From the NCBI RefSeq assembly GCF_009299835.1, contig NZ_VKCZ01000014.1:620001-684000 (forward strand): a stretch of DNA of 64,000 nt, given 5' to 3'. This document shows, in pieces, positions 49,121 to 56,907 of this stretch (positions within the stretch are counted from its first letter, which is position 1; each line of letters begins with the position of its first letter). Source of the stretch: Microlunatus speluncae (GTDB lineage Bacteria > Actinomycetota > Actinomycetes > Propionibacteriales > Propionibacteriaceae). The position numbers were made by a program, and so were the translations under genes. Below the pieces are notes generated by a model. The model saw nothing but the letters and a program-made list of their open reading frames with translations. It was not told the origin of the DNA and did not search any database.

Positions 49121-49912
49121 ATGTCCGAATTCAATGCAGACGACGATCTTGAGGGTGCAACGTTCAACAACACCAAGCTGAGCAACGCTCGGTTTCATCG
49201 TGTCGATCTAGAAGGTGCGCGGTTCCGAGCCAGCAACGTGTCGGGGGTGGTGATGCGGGCGGTTGACGTCGACCGGTCCGAGATCGACGCGCCGTGGCTG
49301 TACGACGGCTCGCTGGTGATCAACGACGTGGATGTCGTTCCGCTCGTCGACGCGGAGCTCAATCGACGCTTTCCTGGCAGGTCTGAGCGCCGAGCTACTG
49401 ACCCCGACGGACTCCGCGCAGCGTGGACCGCTGTCCAAACGGCCTGGGAAGCCATCCTCGAACGGGTTGCGGTCATGCCGGACGGGACGGCCGACATATC
49501 GGTGGACGACGAGTGGTCCTTCGCCCAGACTCTGCGGCACCTGGTGCTTGCTACCGACATGTGGCTGGGAAGGTCGGTGCTCAGGAGGGAGCAGCCGTTC
49601 CATGCGCTAGCACTCGCGGCCAGGTTGCCCGACTGGGCCGACCAGTCGGTCTTTGCCACCGAGACTCCGGCCTACGCCGAAGTGCTCGAGGCTCGTGCCG
49701 GCCGGGTCGCGATGGTGACCGACTTCCTCGCCACTGTGACCGCCGAAGCTCTGAGCAGTAAGCGGTCGAATCCCAACGCACCTGACTATGACGAGACCGT
49801 GCTGTCCTGTCTGCACACGATCTTGGAGGAGGAGTGGGAGCACCAGCGCTACGCCGTTCGTGACCTTGGCCGAATCACCGCCAATCAGATTTCAGCCACG
49901 GCCGGAGTTTGA
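49121..49912 (+). CDS. pentapeptide-repeat/DinB fusion protein
   Basis: 263 aa. Residues about 5-60 are pentapeptide-like (DLEGATFNNTKLSNARFHRVDLEGARFRASNVSGVVMRAVDVD, the A(D/N)Lxx rhythm). Residues about 90-260 form a DinB-like bundle with probable metal histidines in LRHLVLATDMWLG and LHTILEEEWEHQRYAVRD. A common architecture in actinobacteria; function unknown, with thiol-dependent detoxification possible. Divergent from and probably controlled by the ArsR-like gene. Confidence 0.85.
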   Translation: MSEFNADDDLEGATFNNTKLSNARFHRVDLEGARFRASNVSGVVMRAVDVDRSEIDAPWLYDGSLVINDVDVVPLVDAELNRRFPGRSERRATDPDGLRAAWTAVQTAWEAILERVAVMPDGTADISVDDEWSFAQTLRHLVLATDMWLGRSVLRREQPFHALALAARLPDWADQSVFATETPAYAEVLEARAGRVAMVTDFLATVTAEALSSKRSNPNAPDYDETVLSCLHTILEEEWEHQRYAVRDLGRITANQISATAGV

Positions 49913-49966
49913 TCATGAGGGTGTTCGTCGACTTCGTAGTTGCTTTCATATGGGAGAGGCCCACCT

Positions 49967-50224
49967 GTGCCCACGACATCCGAACCCACGCAAGAGCTTG
50001 TGAGTCAGATCAATCAAGCTCACGGCCTTCGGGATAGCCACCGCTGGGCTTGGCAAGCTTGGGCCGAAAACCCTCGCGCGACCGTGCTCGACACCACCGA
50101 CATGACACTGGAGGACGTCCTTAGCGCGGTCGAGCGCGCCGCCCTAGATATTTCGACAGGTCTCGGGTTCGCCAATCAGGTCAATGAACGACTCATCCCG
50201 AGAGATTGTCGCAGCGCTGACTAA
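49967..50224 (+). CDS. hypothetical small protein
   Basis: 85 aa from GTG 49967 with GGGAGAGG 7-14 nt upstream. Sequence VPTTSEPTQELVSQINQ then HGLRDSHRWAWQAWAEN and VLDTTDMTLEDVLSAVERAAL. The VLDTTDMTLEDV end resembles the C terminus of P-loop kinases, so it may be a remnant of one. Not recognised otherwise. Confidence 0.45.
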   Translation: MPTTSEPTQELVSQINQAHGLRDSHRWAWQAWAENPRATVLDTTDMTLEDVLSAVERAALDISTGLGFANQVNERLIPRDCRSAD

Positions 50225-50367
50225 GCCCACTCGATATCGCAACCCTCGAAGACGTTCTCGGCATCGTGCAACGAAGGCGGCTGGTGGACCGAAGCTGCCG
50301 CGCTGCTGCGTACGTCAGCCGTTGCCGAGACCCGCGACGGTGTGCCGGACCACCTAAAGTTGGAGGC

Positions 50368-51009
50368 GTGACCAAGCGGGCGAACTGGGCGGTGACGACC
50401 CACGACTGGTCGAAGGACGTCGACGCTGACCACCTCGCACAGATCCGGCATCACGCGGATCACTACGGCGCCGGCGGTCGGCGCCACATGATCTTGGAAG
50501 TGCTCGCGTACGCGAACGACGAAGCCGAGTCCAACGGACACGTCGGCAGGGCGGTCGTCACGGCGAACGCCGACGGTACGCTCACGGTTACCGACGACGG
50601 ACGCGGCACCGACACCCGATTGGACAGCGACGGCAGCATCATCCGGAAACCGGTCATGGCGACGAGGGACGTCAGGTTCTTCGACGTGTCGGACGGGCCA
50701 CGGCTACCCGACGGCTTGCCACGCCACGGGATGTCGGCCGTCGCAGCCCTCTGCACGGTGCTCGTCCACGAGAACCACCGCGCCGACGGCGCATGGTCGC
50801 AGACATACCGCCGCGGTGTCCCTGACGAGGAGCTCCGTGAGATGCACGCGGCGAGGGCCACTGGCACTTCGGTGACGTTCCGACCAGACGCCAGCGTCCG
50901 CGGGCCTAGATCTCTCACCGAAGACGACCTACGAGCCTTCCGTTGGTTGGGCGTCCAGTCCCGGGAAGCAGCGGAGTCGACGGAGGGGCGAGATGGCCGA
51001 GTTATCTGA
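50368..51009 (+). CDS. stand-alone GHKL (GyrB/ParE-like) ATPase-domain protein
   Basis: 213 aa from GTG 50368 with TGGAGG. Bergerat-fold motifs: HMILEVLAYANDEAESNG (N box with Glu and Asn/Asp positions), LTVTDDGRGTDTR (G1 DxGxG), LPDGLPRHGMSAVAALC (G2-like). Spacing follows type II topoisomerase B subunits, but no transducer, TOPRIM or C-terminal domain is present. Overlaps the following APH gene by 17 bp, so the two are co-translated. Role unknown. Confidence 0.78.
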   Translation: MTKRANWAVTTHDWSKDVDADHLAQIRHHADHYGAGGRRHMILEVLAYANDEAESNGHVGRAVVTANADGTLTVTDDGRGTDTRLDSDGSIIRKPVMATRDVRFFDVSDGPRLPDGLPRHGMSAVAALCTVLVHENHRADGAWSQTYRRGVPDEELREMHAARATGTSVTFRPDASVRGPRSLTEDDLRAFRWLGVQSREAAESTEGRDGRVI

Positions 51010-51910
51010 TGAGTTGTTGGGGTGGGTGTCGGACGTGGCGGGTGCCGCGATCCAGGACGTTATGTCAGTTCACGTCGGGGCCCAGCGTGATTCTGGCTCG
51101 TTTCGCCTTCGGATGGTCGGCGGCGATTTCACCGATCTTGTTCTGAAGGTCCCCGTCCCGGAGTGGATCGGGCCGCGCATGGTGGCTACTAACGCACGAG
51201 CGTTGCAGTTGGCGGCCGAGTTCGGCCTGTCGGCGCCGCGCCTGGTCGGCGCTGATCTTGATGGCAGCGCCTCTGGAACCGTGGCGACGCTGGAGACCTG
51301 GCTGCCCGGCAGCAGTGCGCTACCGCCGGCGGTGTCAGTGACCCGGCTTCGGAATGCGGGCGCCGCTCTGGCCAAGGTGCACGCCGTTTCGCTCGCGCCC
51401 CAAGAGGATCTTCGCCTTCGGCTGCGGCCGGTCGCCGACGATGACTTCGCAGCCGAACGGCGTGAAGGCCGGATGCCGACCACCGGGCTGCTTCAGCGGG
51501 CCGATGAGATGACCAGGCAGCATGGGGTCCCGGCGACAGACCTGGTCTTCGTCCATGGTGACGCCTGGTCGGGAAACATGTTGTTCGAGGGTGACAACTG
51601 CACGGCGCTGATTGACTGGAAGACGGCCGGTATCGGTGATCCCGGCGTCGACTTGAGCGGGTTTCGGTTGCAGATGGCAATGCAGTACGGGCCCGATGCC
51701 CCCGACGAGGTGCTGCGTGGTTGGCAAGACCAGGCTGGACGTGATGCCGGCTCGATTTCCTATTGGGATGCGATCGCCGCGCTGAACACTCCAACCGAGT
51801 TGAGCGATTTTCCAGGGTTCGCCGCCGACGGCAGTCGGCTTGACGCTACGGCCGTGACACAACGTCGCGACGAGTTCCTGCAGTCGGCACTGAATGTGCT
51901 GATGACCTGA
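50993..51910 (+). CDS. APH-family phosphotransferase
   Basis: 305 aa, starting inside the GHKL gene. LVLKVPVPEWIGPRMVATNARAL holds the ATP Lys; catalytic LVFVHGDAWSGNMLFEGDNCTALIDWKTAGIGDPGVDLSGF has intact HGD, N and DW. C-terminal SYWDAIAALNTPTEL also occurs, in similar form, in the APH at 52866 (PYWDLSAALNTPVNL), so these two are close relatives. Confidence 0.88.
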   Translation: MAELSDELLGWVSDVAGAAIQDVMSVHVGAQRDSGSFRLRMVGGDFTDLVLKVPVPEWIGPRMVATNARALQLAAEFGLSAPRLVGADLDGSASGTVATLETWLPGSSALPPAVSVTRLRNAGAALAKVHAVSLAPQEDLRLRLRPVADDDFAAERREGRMPTTGLLQRADEMTRQHGVPATDLVFVHGDAWSGNMLFEGDNCTALIDWKTAGIGDPGVDLSGFRLQMAMQYGPDAPDEVLRGWQDQAGRDAGSISYWDAIAALNTPTELSDFPGFAADGSRLDATAVTQRRDEFLQSALNVLMT

Positions 51911-51944
51911 CGTCTGACCTCCGTTGAGCTGAGCAGGTTGGGGC

Positions 51945-52670
51945 TCATCGTCGCGGGCCGAGTGTGTTCGCGAAGCGGTCGACCGTGATCAGCCACAGTG
52001 CTGCGCGGTCGCGATGGATGCTGTGTGCGCTGTCGATGATGCGAACCCTGCTGGGCGGGAGCATGGCGAGGATCTTGTCTCGATCAGCACCCCGTAGCGC
52101 ACTGTCTGGCTCCCGAGCGGCGATCAACTGAACCGGCCTCGGGCACTCTTCGACAAGGGCCACGAGGTCCCAGCGCTGGGTCGTCAACAAGTGCTCGATC
52201 GCAGAGGTGTCGATGGCTGCCCGGCTGCGGACGGCATCCTCGGCGGCTTCCGGGGTCCAGGCTGATCCGCTCTGTAGAAGTGCTGCCACCTCGCCAGCGG
52301 GGTCATTCCTCGCGTGATGGGCGGCGGCTATTACCTCGGTGGCAACGTCGAACGGGTTTATCGAGGCCAGTCCAGGCGGATCTTCCAGGACGACGCCGCT
52401 GACCAGATCGGGTTGCAGCTGCGCCAGGCGCAGCCCGACGATTGCTCCTAAGGAGTGGCCGACCACGACATACGACCGGCCGTCGAGTTGGGCCGCGACG
52501 TCGAGGGCCATGCCATCGATGGAGTCCGCTGAACCAGCAGCGGGCCGATTCCCGTGGCCGGGAAGATCCACCGCCAGGACGGTCCACCCCAGATCTTCAA
52601 GATCACGTTGGTTCCGGCGCAAGTTGCCCGCTGACGACATCACGCCGTGCAGCAGCAGAATCGTGTTCAT
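51945..52670 (-). CDS. alpha/beta hydrolase
   Basis: 241 aa. Oxyanion motif ILLLHGVMSSAGNLRRNQ, nucleophile elbow VVVGHSLGAIVGLRLAQ, acid Asp around LIAAREPDSALRG and His near IIDSAHSIHRDR. Lipase or esterase-type fold; substrate unknown. Confidence 0.92.
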   Translation of the reverse strand: MNTILLLHGVMSSAGNLRRNQRDLEDLGWTVLAVDLPGHGNRPAAGSADSIDGMALDVAAQLDGRSYVVVGHSLGAIVGLRLAQLQPDLVSGVVLEDPPGLASINPFDVATEVIAAAHHARNDPAGEVAALLQSGSAWTPEAAEDAVRSRAAIDTSAIEHLLTTQRWDLVALVEECPRPVQLIAAREPDSALRGADRDKILAMLPPSRVRIIDSAHSIHRDRAALWLITVDRFANTLGPRR

Positions 52671-52865
52671 GGCCGGAACGCTAGATCGCTATCCGGGTAG
52701 TAGGTCAGGCTCTCGGGCTCCACGACGGTCCCGTCACGTCCCAACCATCAGAGTGCCTGGTGGGGATCCCAACCGGGTGCATGTCTGGGGGCGAGCTGGA
52801 TCGGCCCGGTACGTCTAACTGGTAGCCCGAGCGATGGAACGGCGATGAGTTCGACCGCAGTGGGG

Positions 52866-53930
52866 TTATGGGCTCCTGCTTGAGAGGTCGTATTGGTCGG
52901 CGTGGCCCAGCCTGTTGAGCACATGGGCAAGGTAGTGATCGCGCCGTTCGGTGGCGATCGGGTCGGATGACCAGCTGGCGAGGTTGACCGGGGTGTTCAG
53001 GGCTGCGCTTAGGTCCCAGTAGGGCAGGTCATCGGGGACCGCGACGCTGCCGTTGCGCCGCCAGCCTTCGAGGACGAGGTCTGCGGTGTGTGCGCCGTGG
53101 CGTAGTGCCAACTCGAACCTCACGTTGCCCAGATCGAGGCCTGCGGGACCGGACCCGGCACCTTCCCAGTCGATCAGGACTGGGCCCCGGCTGGTGGTCC
53201 AGATGACGTTTCCAGGGGCGATGTCATCGTGCACGAATCCGGCTGGTTCGGTGCTGCACGGGAGTCGGGACAGGACCTGTTCTGCCCGCATGATCAGGGG
53301 AGTGGTGGCTGGCACCGTCAGGTATCGCCGTACTCGCTGCGGTGCCCACTCCGGATGGTCATCATGCACGCGGTCGCGAAGGTCTTGCTGTTCGCTGCGT
53401 GTGCCTGTTCGGTAGCGGTCGATATCTTCGCGTTGGCGGGCTCGGAATGCGACGTAGTTGTCGCCCTCTCGCGCGCGTACTCGCCCGGGGAGGTTCGGAT
53501 CGGAGGGGACTGTGATCGCGTGGATCCTCGGTAGGAGTTCGCCGAGGTTCCGGACGCCTACGTCATCTGCGGAGGTCGGGCTTCCCTGTACGGCTGTGGT
53601 CAGCAGAGCGATCCGGCCGCACAAGCCGTCCAGGTCGACCGCGATCAGATGCGGTACGGGCAGCCGATTGTTCTCAGCGACAGCGAGCGCTGCAACCTCG
53701 GTCGCCATAGACGCCCGGATCGAAACTGGGTGGGTAGTTCGCCGGGTCGCGTCGAGATCTGTTGGCCCGGTCTTCAGCACCACGTCTTGAGTGCGGACAA
53801 CTGAGCTGAGCGTGATCTGCCAGGGTCCCCGGTCAGATGGACCACCCCGCAGGGGTCGTATCCGAACTACTCGAATCGGTGGCTCGAACTGTGCAAGCAC
53901 CCAGTTCAGTACAGATCGAGGCACGCGGTC
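52866..53930 (-). CDS. APH-family phosphotransferase (HDD variant)
   Basis: 354 aa from GTG 53930, which has AAGGAG about 13 nt upstream; the frame is open to 54011. TQDVVLKTGPTDLDATRR has the ATP Lys. The catalytic loop is FVHDDIAPGNVIWTTSRGPVLIDWEGAGSGPAGLDLGNVRFELALRHG: HDD replaces the usual HGD, keeping the catalytic Asp. Related to the APH at 50993 by its C-terminal PYWDLSAALNTPVNL. Confidence 0.84.
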   Translation of the reverse strand, partial: DRVPRSVLNWVLAQFEPPIRVVRIRPLRGGPSDRGPWQITLSSVVRTQDVVLKTGPTDLDATRRTTHPVSIRASMATEVAALAVAENNRLPVPHLIAVDLDGLCGRIALLTTAVQGSPTSADDVGVRNLGELLPRIHAITVPSDPNLPGRVRAREGDNYVAFRARQREDIDRYRTGTRSEQQDLRDRVHDDHPEWAPQRVRRYLTVPATTPLIMRAEQVLSRLPCSTEPAGFVHDDIAPGNVIWTTSRGPVLIDWEGAGSGPAGLDLGNVRFELALRHGAHTADLVLEGWRRNGSVAVPDDLPYWDLSAALNTPVNLASWSSDPIATERRDHYLAHVLNRLGHADQYDLSSRSP

Positions 53931-54111
53931 CACGCTCAGGGCGGTACTCCTTGCTCGAGTCGGAATTGGACAGGGGCGGGGCTCGTCATCCCTGACCACT
54001 TGTTGACCCACCCTTGGAATCCTTGCGAGAGAATGATCACAAAGCCCGGGGTTCCCGTGAGGATCAGTGCCTTCGCGGCCGCGGTCATTTTACCGTTGTA
54101 GGAGGATGCCA

Positions 54112-54501
54112 TTGAGTCGACGCAAGGTCGTCGTCATCGGTGTGGTTGTCGTCGTGGTGGTGGTCGCGGGGATCGCGGCGGTCGTCCATGCCCGGCAGGT
54201 CGCTGCGGAGAACGCACGCCAGGTCGCTGCGGAGAACGCGCGCCAGGCCTTCTACCGCGACTTTCCCGCCCTGGAGCGGCGGGAGTGTTTGGTGGCGGTG
54301 CCGGAGGTCGAGCCGCTGACCGAGGGGGAGCAGGTTCCCTGTCACGAGGCCAGGGACATTGATCTTGTCGTGCTGGCCGAGGGCGGTTGCCCAGCTGAGG
54401 CTGTGATGGCGAACGCCTTCCCGACGACGCCTCGAGGGCGGGAGGTGTGCCTCATGCCGCTCGTTGTGTACAAGCAATTGGATTGGGATCGCGCACGCTG
54501 A
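54112..54501 (+). CDS. hypothetical membrane-anchored protein with a tandem repeat
   Basis: 129 aa. TTG 54112 is preferred because AGGAGG lies 6 nt before it; an in-frame ATG at 54106 directly abuts AGGAGG and is badly spaced. N-terminal LSRRKV then a single transmembrane helix VVVIGVVVVVVVVAGIAAVV. Next comes an exact heptad-like repeat ARQVAAEN-ARQVAAEN-ARQ, encoded by a 24-bp DNA repeat near 54190-54240. The extracytoplasmic domain has four cysteines (RRECLV, VPCHE, GGCPAE, EVCLM), perhaps two disulfides. Confidence 0.65.
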   Translation: MSRRKVVVIGVVVVVVVVAGIAAVVHARQVAAENARQVAAENARQAFYRDFPALERRECLVAVPEVEPLTEGEQVPCHEARDIDLVVLAEGGCPAEAVMANAFPTTPRGREVCLMPLVVYKQLDWDRAR

Positions 54502-54610
54502 GCGATGGCTCGGCGACCGCAGGGCGCAGGGCCGGCTCAGCGACGAGGGGGACCGCTTCGGCTGATCGTGTCAGAGTGAAATCGAAGTGATCGCATGAGG
54601 GTGAAGCGCC

Positions 54611-55204
54611 ATGCTTACCTCCATGGACACCGCCGCACAGTTGCTACTTCTCGCGGGCCGTTCCGGAGTCGGCAAATCTGCTGTCGCTGAGGAGATCTCA
54701 TCCCAGCTGAAGCGGGCCGATGTAGGGCACTCGATCATGGATGGCGATTGGCTTGATCGGTGTTTCCCCCAGGCACCACAGGACCTGTTCGACAGGAATT
54801 TCGCCGCGGTGTGGCGCAACTACCGCAGTGTCGGCTGCAGCCGGCTGATCTACTCCAACTGGGCCAGTGTCAGGAACGCGGAACGGATCGTTCGCCTGAT
54901 GGGCGAGGACGGAACGGACGTTCAGACGGTGGGAGTCCTTCTACTGTGCGCCGACGACACGGCGCGCCAACGGCTCGTCGGCCGCGAGCACGGTGGCGGT
55001 CTGGAGTGGCACCTGGCGCAGCTGGCAACTCCGCGGGACGACAAGGACCTGGACTTGGCCACACCCGGTTGGGCCCACCGTGTCCAGACCGATGAACGAG
55101 CCGTCGAGGACATTGCGGGGCAAATTGTCGAGCTCACGCGTTGGCGGCAAACCGGGATCAACCCGGAGGTTTCGGTACCTCGGATGCATCGGATGATCGA
55201 TTGA
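54611..55204 (+). CDS. P-loop small-molecule kinase-like protein
   Basis: 197 aa from ATG 54611 (ATG 54623 also fits). Walker A LLLLAGRSGVGKSAVAEEISSQL, MDGDWLDRCFPQAPQDLFDRNFAAVWRNYRSVGCSRLIYSNW and LLLCADDTARQRLVGREHGGGLEWHL (lid Arg). Similar to chloramphenicol phosphotransferase-like and adenylylsulfate kinase-like proteins in streptomycetes. Substrate unknown. Confidence 0.8.
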   Translation: MLTSMDTAAQLLLLAGRSGVGKSAVAEEISSQLKRADVGHSIMDGDWLDRCFPQAPQDLFDRNFAAVWRNYRSVGCSRLIYSNWASVRNAERIVRLMGEDGTDVQTVGVLLLCADDTARQRLVGREHGGGLEWHLAQLATPRDDKDLDLATPGWAHRVQTDERAVEDIAGQIVELTRWRQTGINPEVSVPRMHRMID

Positions 55205-55447
55205 TTCATCTGCTGCATCATCGCCGTCATCTGGCCTAGTCAGCTGGTTCGGTCCGGGCGAGCTGAGCCGGCGCCGGCCGGCCGCTCCGTCGCCGCGGTG
55301 GGAGAGTGATCCGGATGATTCACCTGATGCGATACACAGACGGTACGTGACATAATGTCGCTTATCGGACAGGTCGGCTAGCAGGCCGGCCATCCCGAGA
55401 GCTCAGCGGAAAATCGATCGCAGACCGGTTGGGGCCTCGTTATCGTC

Positions 55448-56074
55448 GTGAGAATGCGTTCCAGCTCCGAGGAGATCGCCGAGGCGGGCTATGACGAGAT
55501 CGCTGTTCCGTACCAAGCGTGGATTAGCAGTGTCGGCGACGATCCACGACTCGGCTTCCTCAACGATGTCCTGACCCGGCTTCCTGATCAACCCGTCGCA
55601 CTTGATCTTGGTTGCGGCGCCGGCCTGCCGTGTACGGCCTTGCTCGCCGAGCACGGTGACACCACCGGGGTCGACATCTCCGCCGCTCAGGTCGAGTTGG
55701 CTCGGCACAACGTCCCCAAAGCTCGGTTCCTCAAGTCCAGCATGAGGACGCTCGCGTTCCCGGCCGAGAGCTTCGACCTGGTGACCGCCTTCTACTCGAT
55801 TCCGCATCTCCCCCGCACCGATCACGCCGAACTGTTCCAGCGCATCGCCGGCTGGTTGCGGCCCGGTGGGATTCTCCTGGCGACACTCGGCCATAAGGAG
55901 ATCGATGAGGTCGCGGACTTCTTCGGCGCGCCGATGTTGACCAGCAGCTACGGTCCCAAGATCAACTCCAGCCTGCTCCGAGATGCCGGGCTCACGGTCC
56001 TGACCGACCAGGTGCTCAGTTGGTGTGAGGGCTACGTGACCTACCAGTGGGTGATCGCCGGCAAACCCGGCTAG
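55448..56074 (+). CDS. SAM-dependent class I methyltransferase
   Basis: 208 aa from GTG 55448 (ATG 55454 possible). Motif I VALDLGCGAGLPCTALLAEHGDTTGVDIS with acidic residue for ribose binding, motif II FDLVTAFYSIPHLPRTDHAELFQRIAGWLRPGGILLATLGH. N-terminal YDEIAVPYQAW is typical of small-molecule methyltransferases. Confidence 0.9.
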   Translation: MRMRSSSEEIAEAGYDEIAVPYQAWISSVGDDPRLGFLNDVLTRLPDQPVALDLGCGAGLPCTALLAEHGDTTGVDISAAQVELARHNVPKARFLKSSMRTLAFPAESFDLVTAFYSIPHLPRTDHAELFQRIAGWLRPGGILLATLGHKEIDEVADFFGAPMLTSSYGPKINSSLLRDAGLTVLTDQVLSWCEGYVTYQWVIAGKPG

Positions 56075-56162
56075 ATCATTTCGCCACGACGGGCGTACCG
56101 ATTCTGCCGGATTCTGCTTAGACTGCGAGACGTTCGGACAGCTATCGTCCAAAGGAGGACGG

Positions 56163-56897
56163 ATGCGAGTGCTGCGTGGTCTGATCGTCGTGATCATGTT
56201 CATCGGAACGACCCTGGTCGCTGAACCGGCTCAGGCGGCTCCGGGGTCGCCGCCGGGCGATCCCACTCAAGGGGCTTGTGGGTACGCTCCGCTCGCCGAC
56301 CAGACCTACTCGACCTGGGTCGGACTGCCGCCGGATCCGAAGCGCACGCCGGACCACGGGACGGTACGGGTGACGCTGCGCACCGATCAGGGGAACATCG
56401 GCCTGGAGCTCGATCGTGCCTCGGCACCGTGCACCGTGCAGTCGTTCCTGTTTCTGCTGCGCAAACGCTACTTCGACGACACGTCCTGCCATCGGCTGAC
56501 GGCCTACCACACGCCACCGGCCGCGCTGTCGGTTCTCCAGTGCGGCGATCCGCTCGGGACCGGTTGGGGTGATCCCGGCTACAGCTTCGGTGACGAGCTG
56601 GAGTCGGCGCAGGCCCTCGATCCCTGGCCCGGTGCGCCGGACCGGCGCAACTATGCCCGCGGCACGCTGGCCATGGCCAACGCCGGACCCGACACCAACG
56701 GCAGTCAATTCTTCCTTGTCTACAAGGATTCTCGGCTGCGGCCCGACTACACGGTGTTCGGCCGGATCACGGATCAGGGTCTGCGTGTGCTGGACAAGAT
56801 CGCCGCGGGCGGCATCGATCCCGGGACGGAGGGAACACCCGAGGACGGGGCGCCGGCGGTCGGGGTGACGATCGAGCGAGCCAAGTACGGGCGCTGA
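56163..56897 (+). CDS. secreted cyclophilin-type peptidyl-prolyl isomerase
   Basis: 244 aa. Signal peptide MRVLRGLIVVIMFIGTTLVAEPAQA. Cyclophilin domain from about residue 60: TVRVTLRTDQGNIGLELDRASAPCTVQSFLFLLRKRYFDDTSCHRLT (catalytic Arg), QCGDPLGTGWGDPGYSFGDE, GTLAMANAGPDTNGSQFFLVYKDS, YTVFGRI. Folds proteins outside the membrane. GAGG sits just before the ATG. Confidence 0.93.
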   Translation: MRVLRGLIVVIMFIGTTLVAEPAQAAPGSPPGDPTQGACGYAPLADQTYSTWVGLPPDPKRTPDHGTVRVTLRTDQGNIGLELDRASAPCTVQSFLFLLRKRYFDDTSCHRLTAYHTPPAALSVLQCGDPLGTGWGDPGYSFGDELESAQALDPWPGAPDRRNYARGTLAMANAGPDTNGSQFFLVYKDSRLRPDYTVFGRITDQGLRVLDKIAAGGIDPGTEGTPEDGAPAVGVTIERAKYGR

Positions 56898-56907
56898 CCC
56901 GATCCGG

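Noticed and set aside
30123..54011. APH/GNAT cluster as an aminoglycoside biosynthetic gene cluster
   Set aside because: No 2-deoxy-scyllo-inosose synthase, glycosyltransferase, aminotransferase or other pathway gene is present; resistance-like enzymes alone do not make a cluster.
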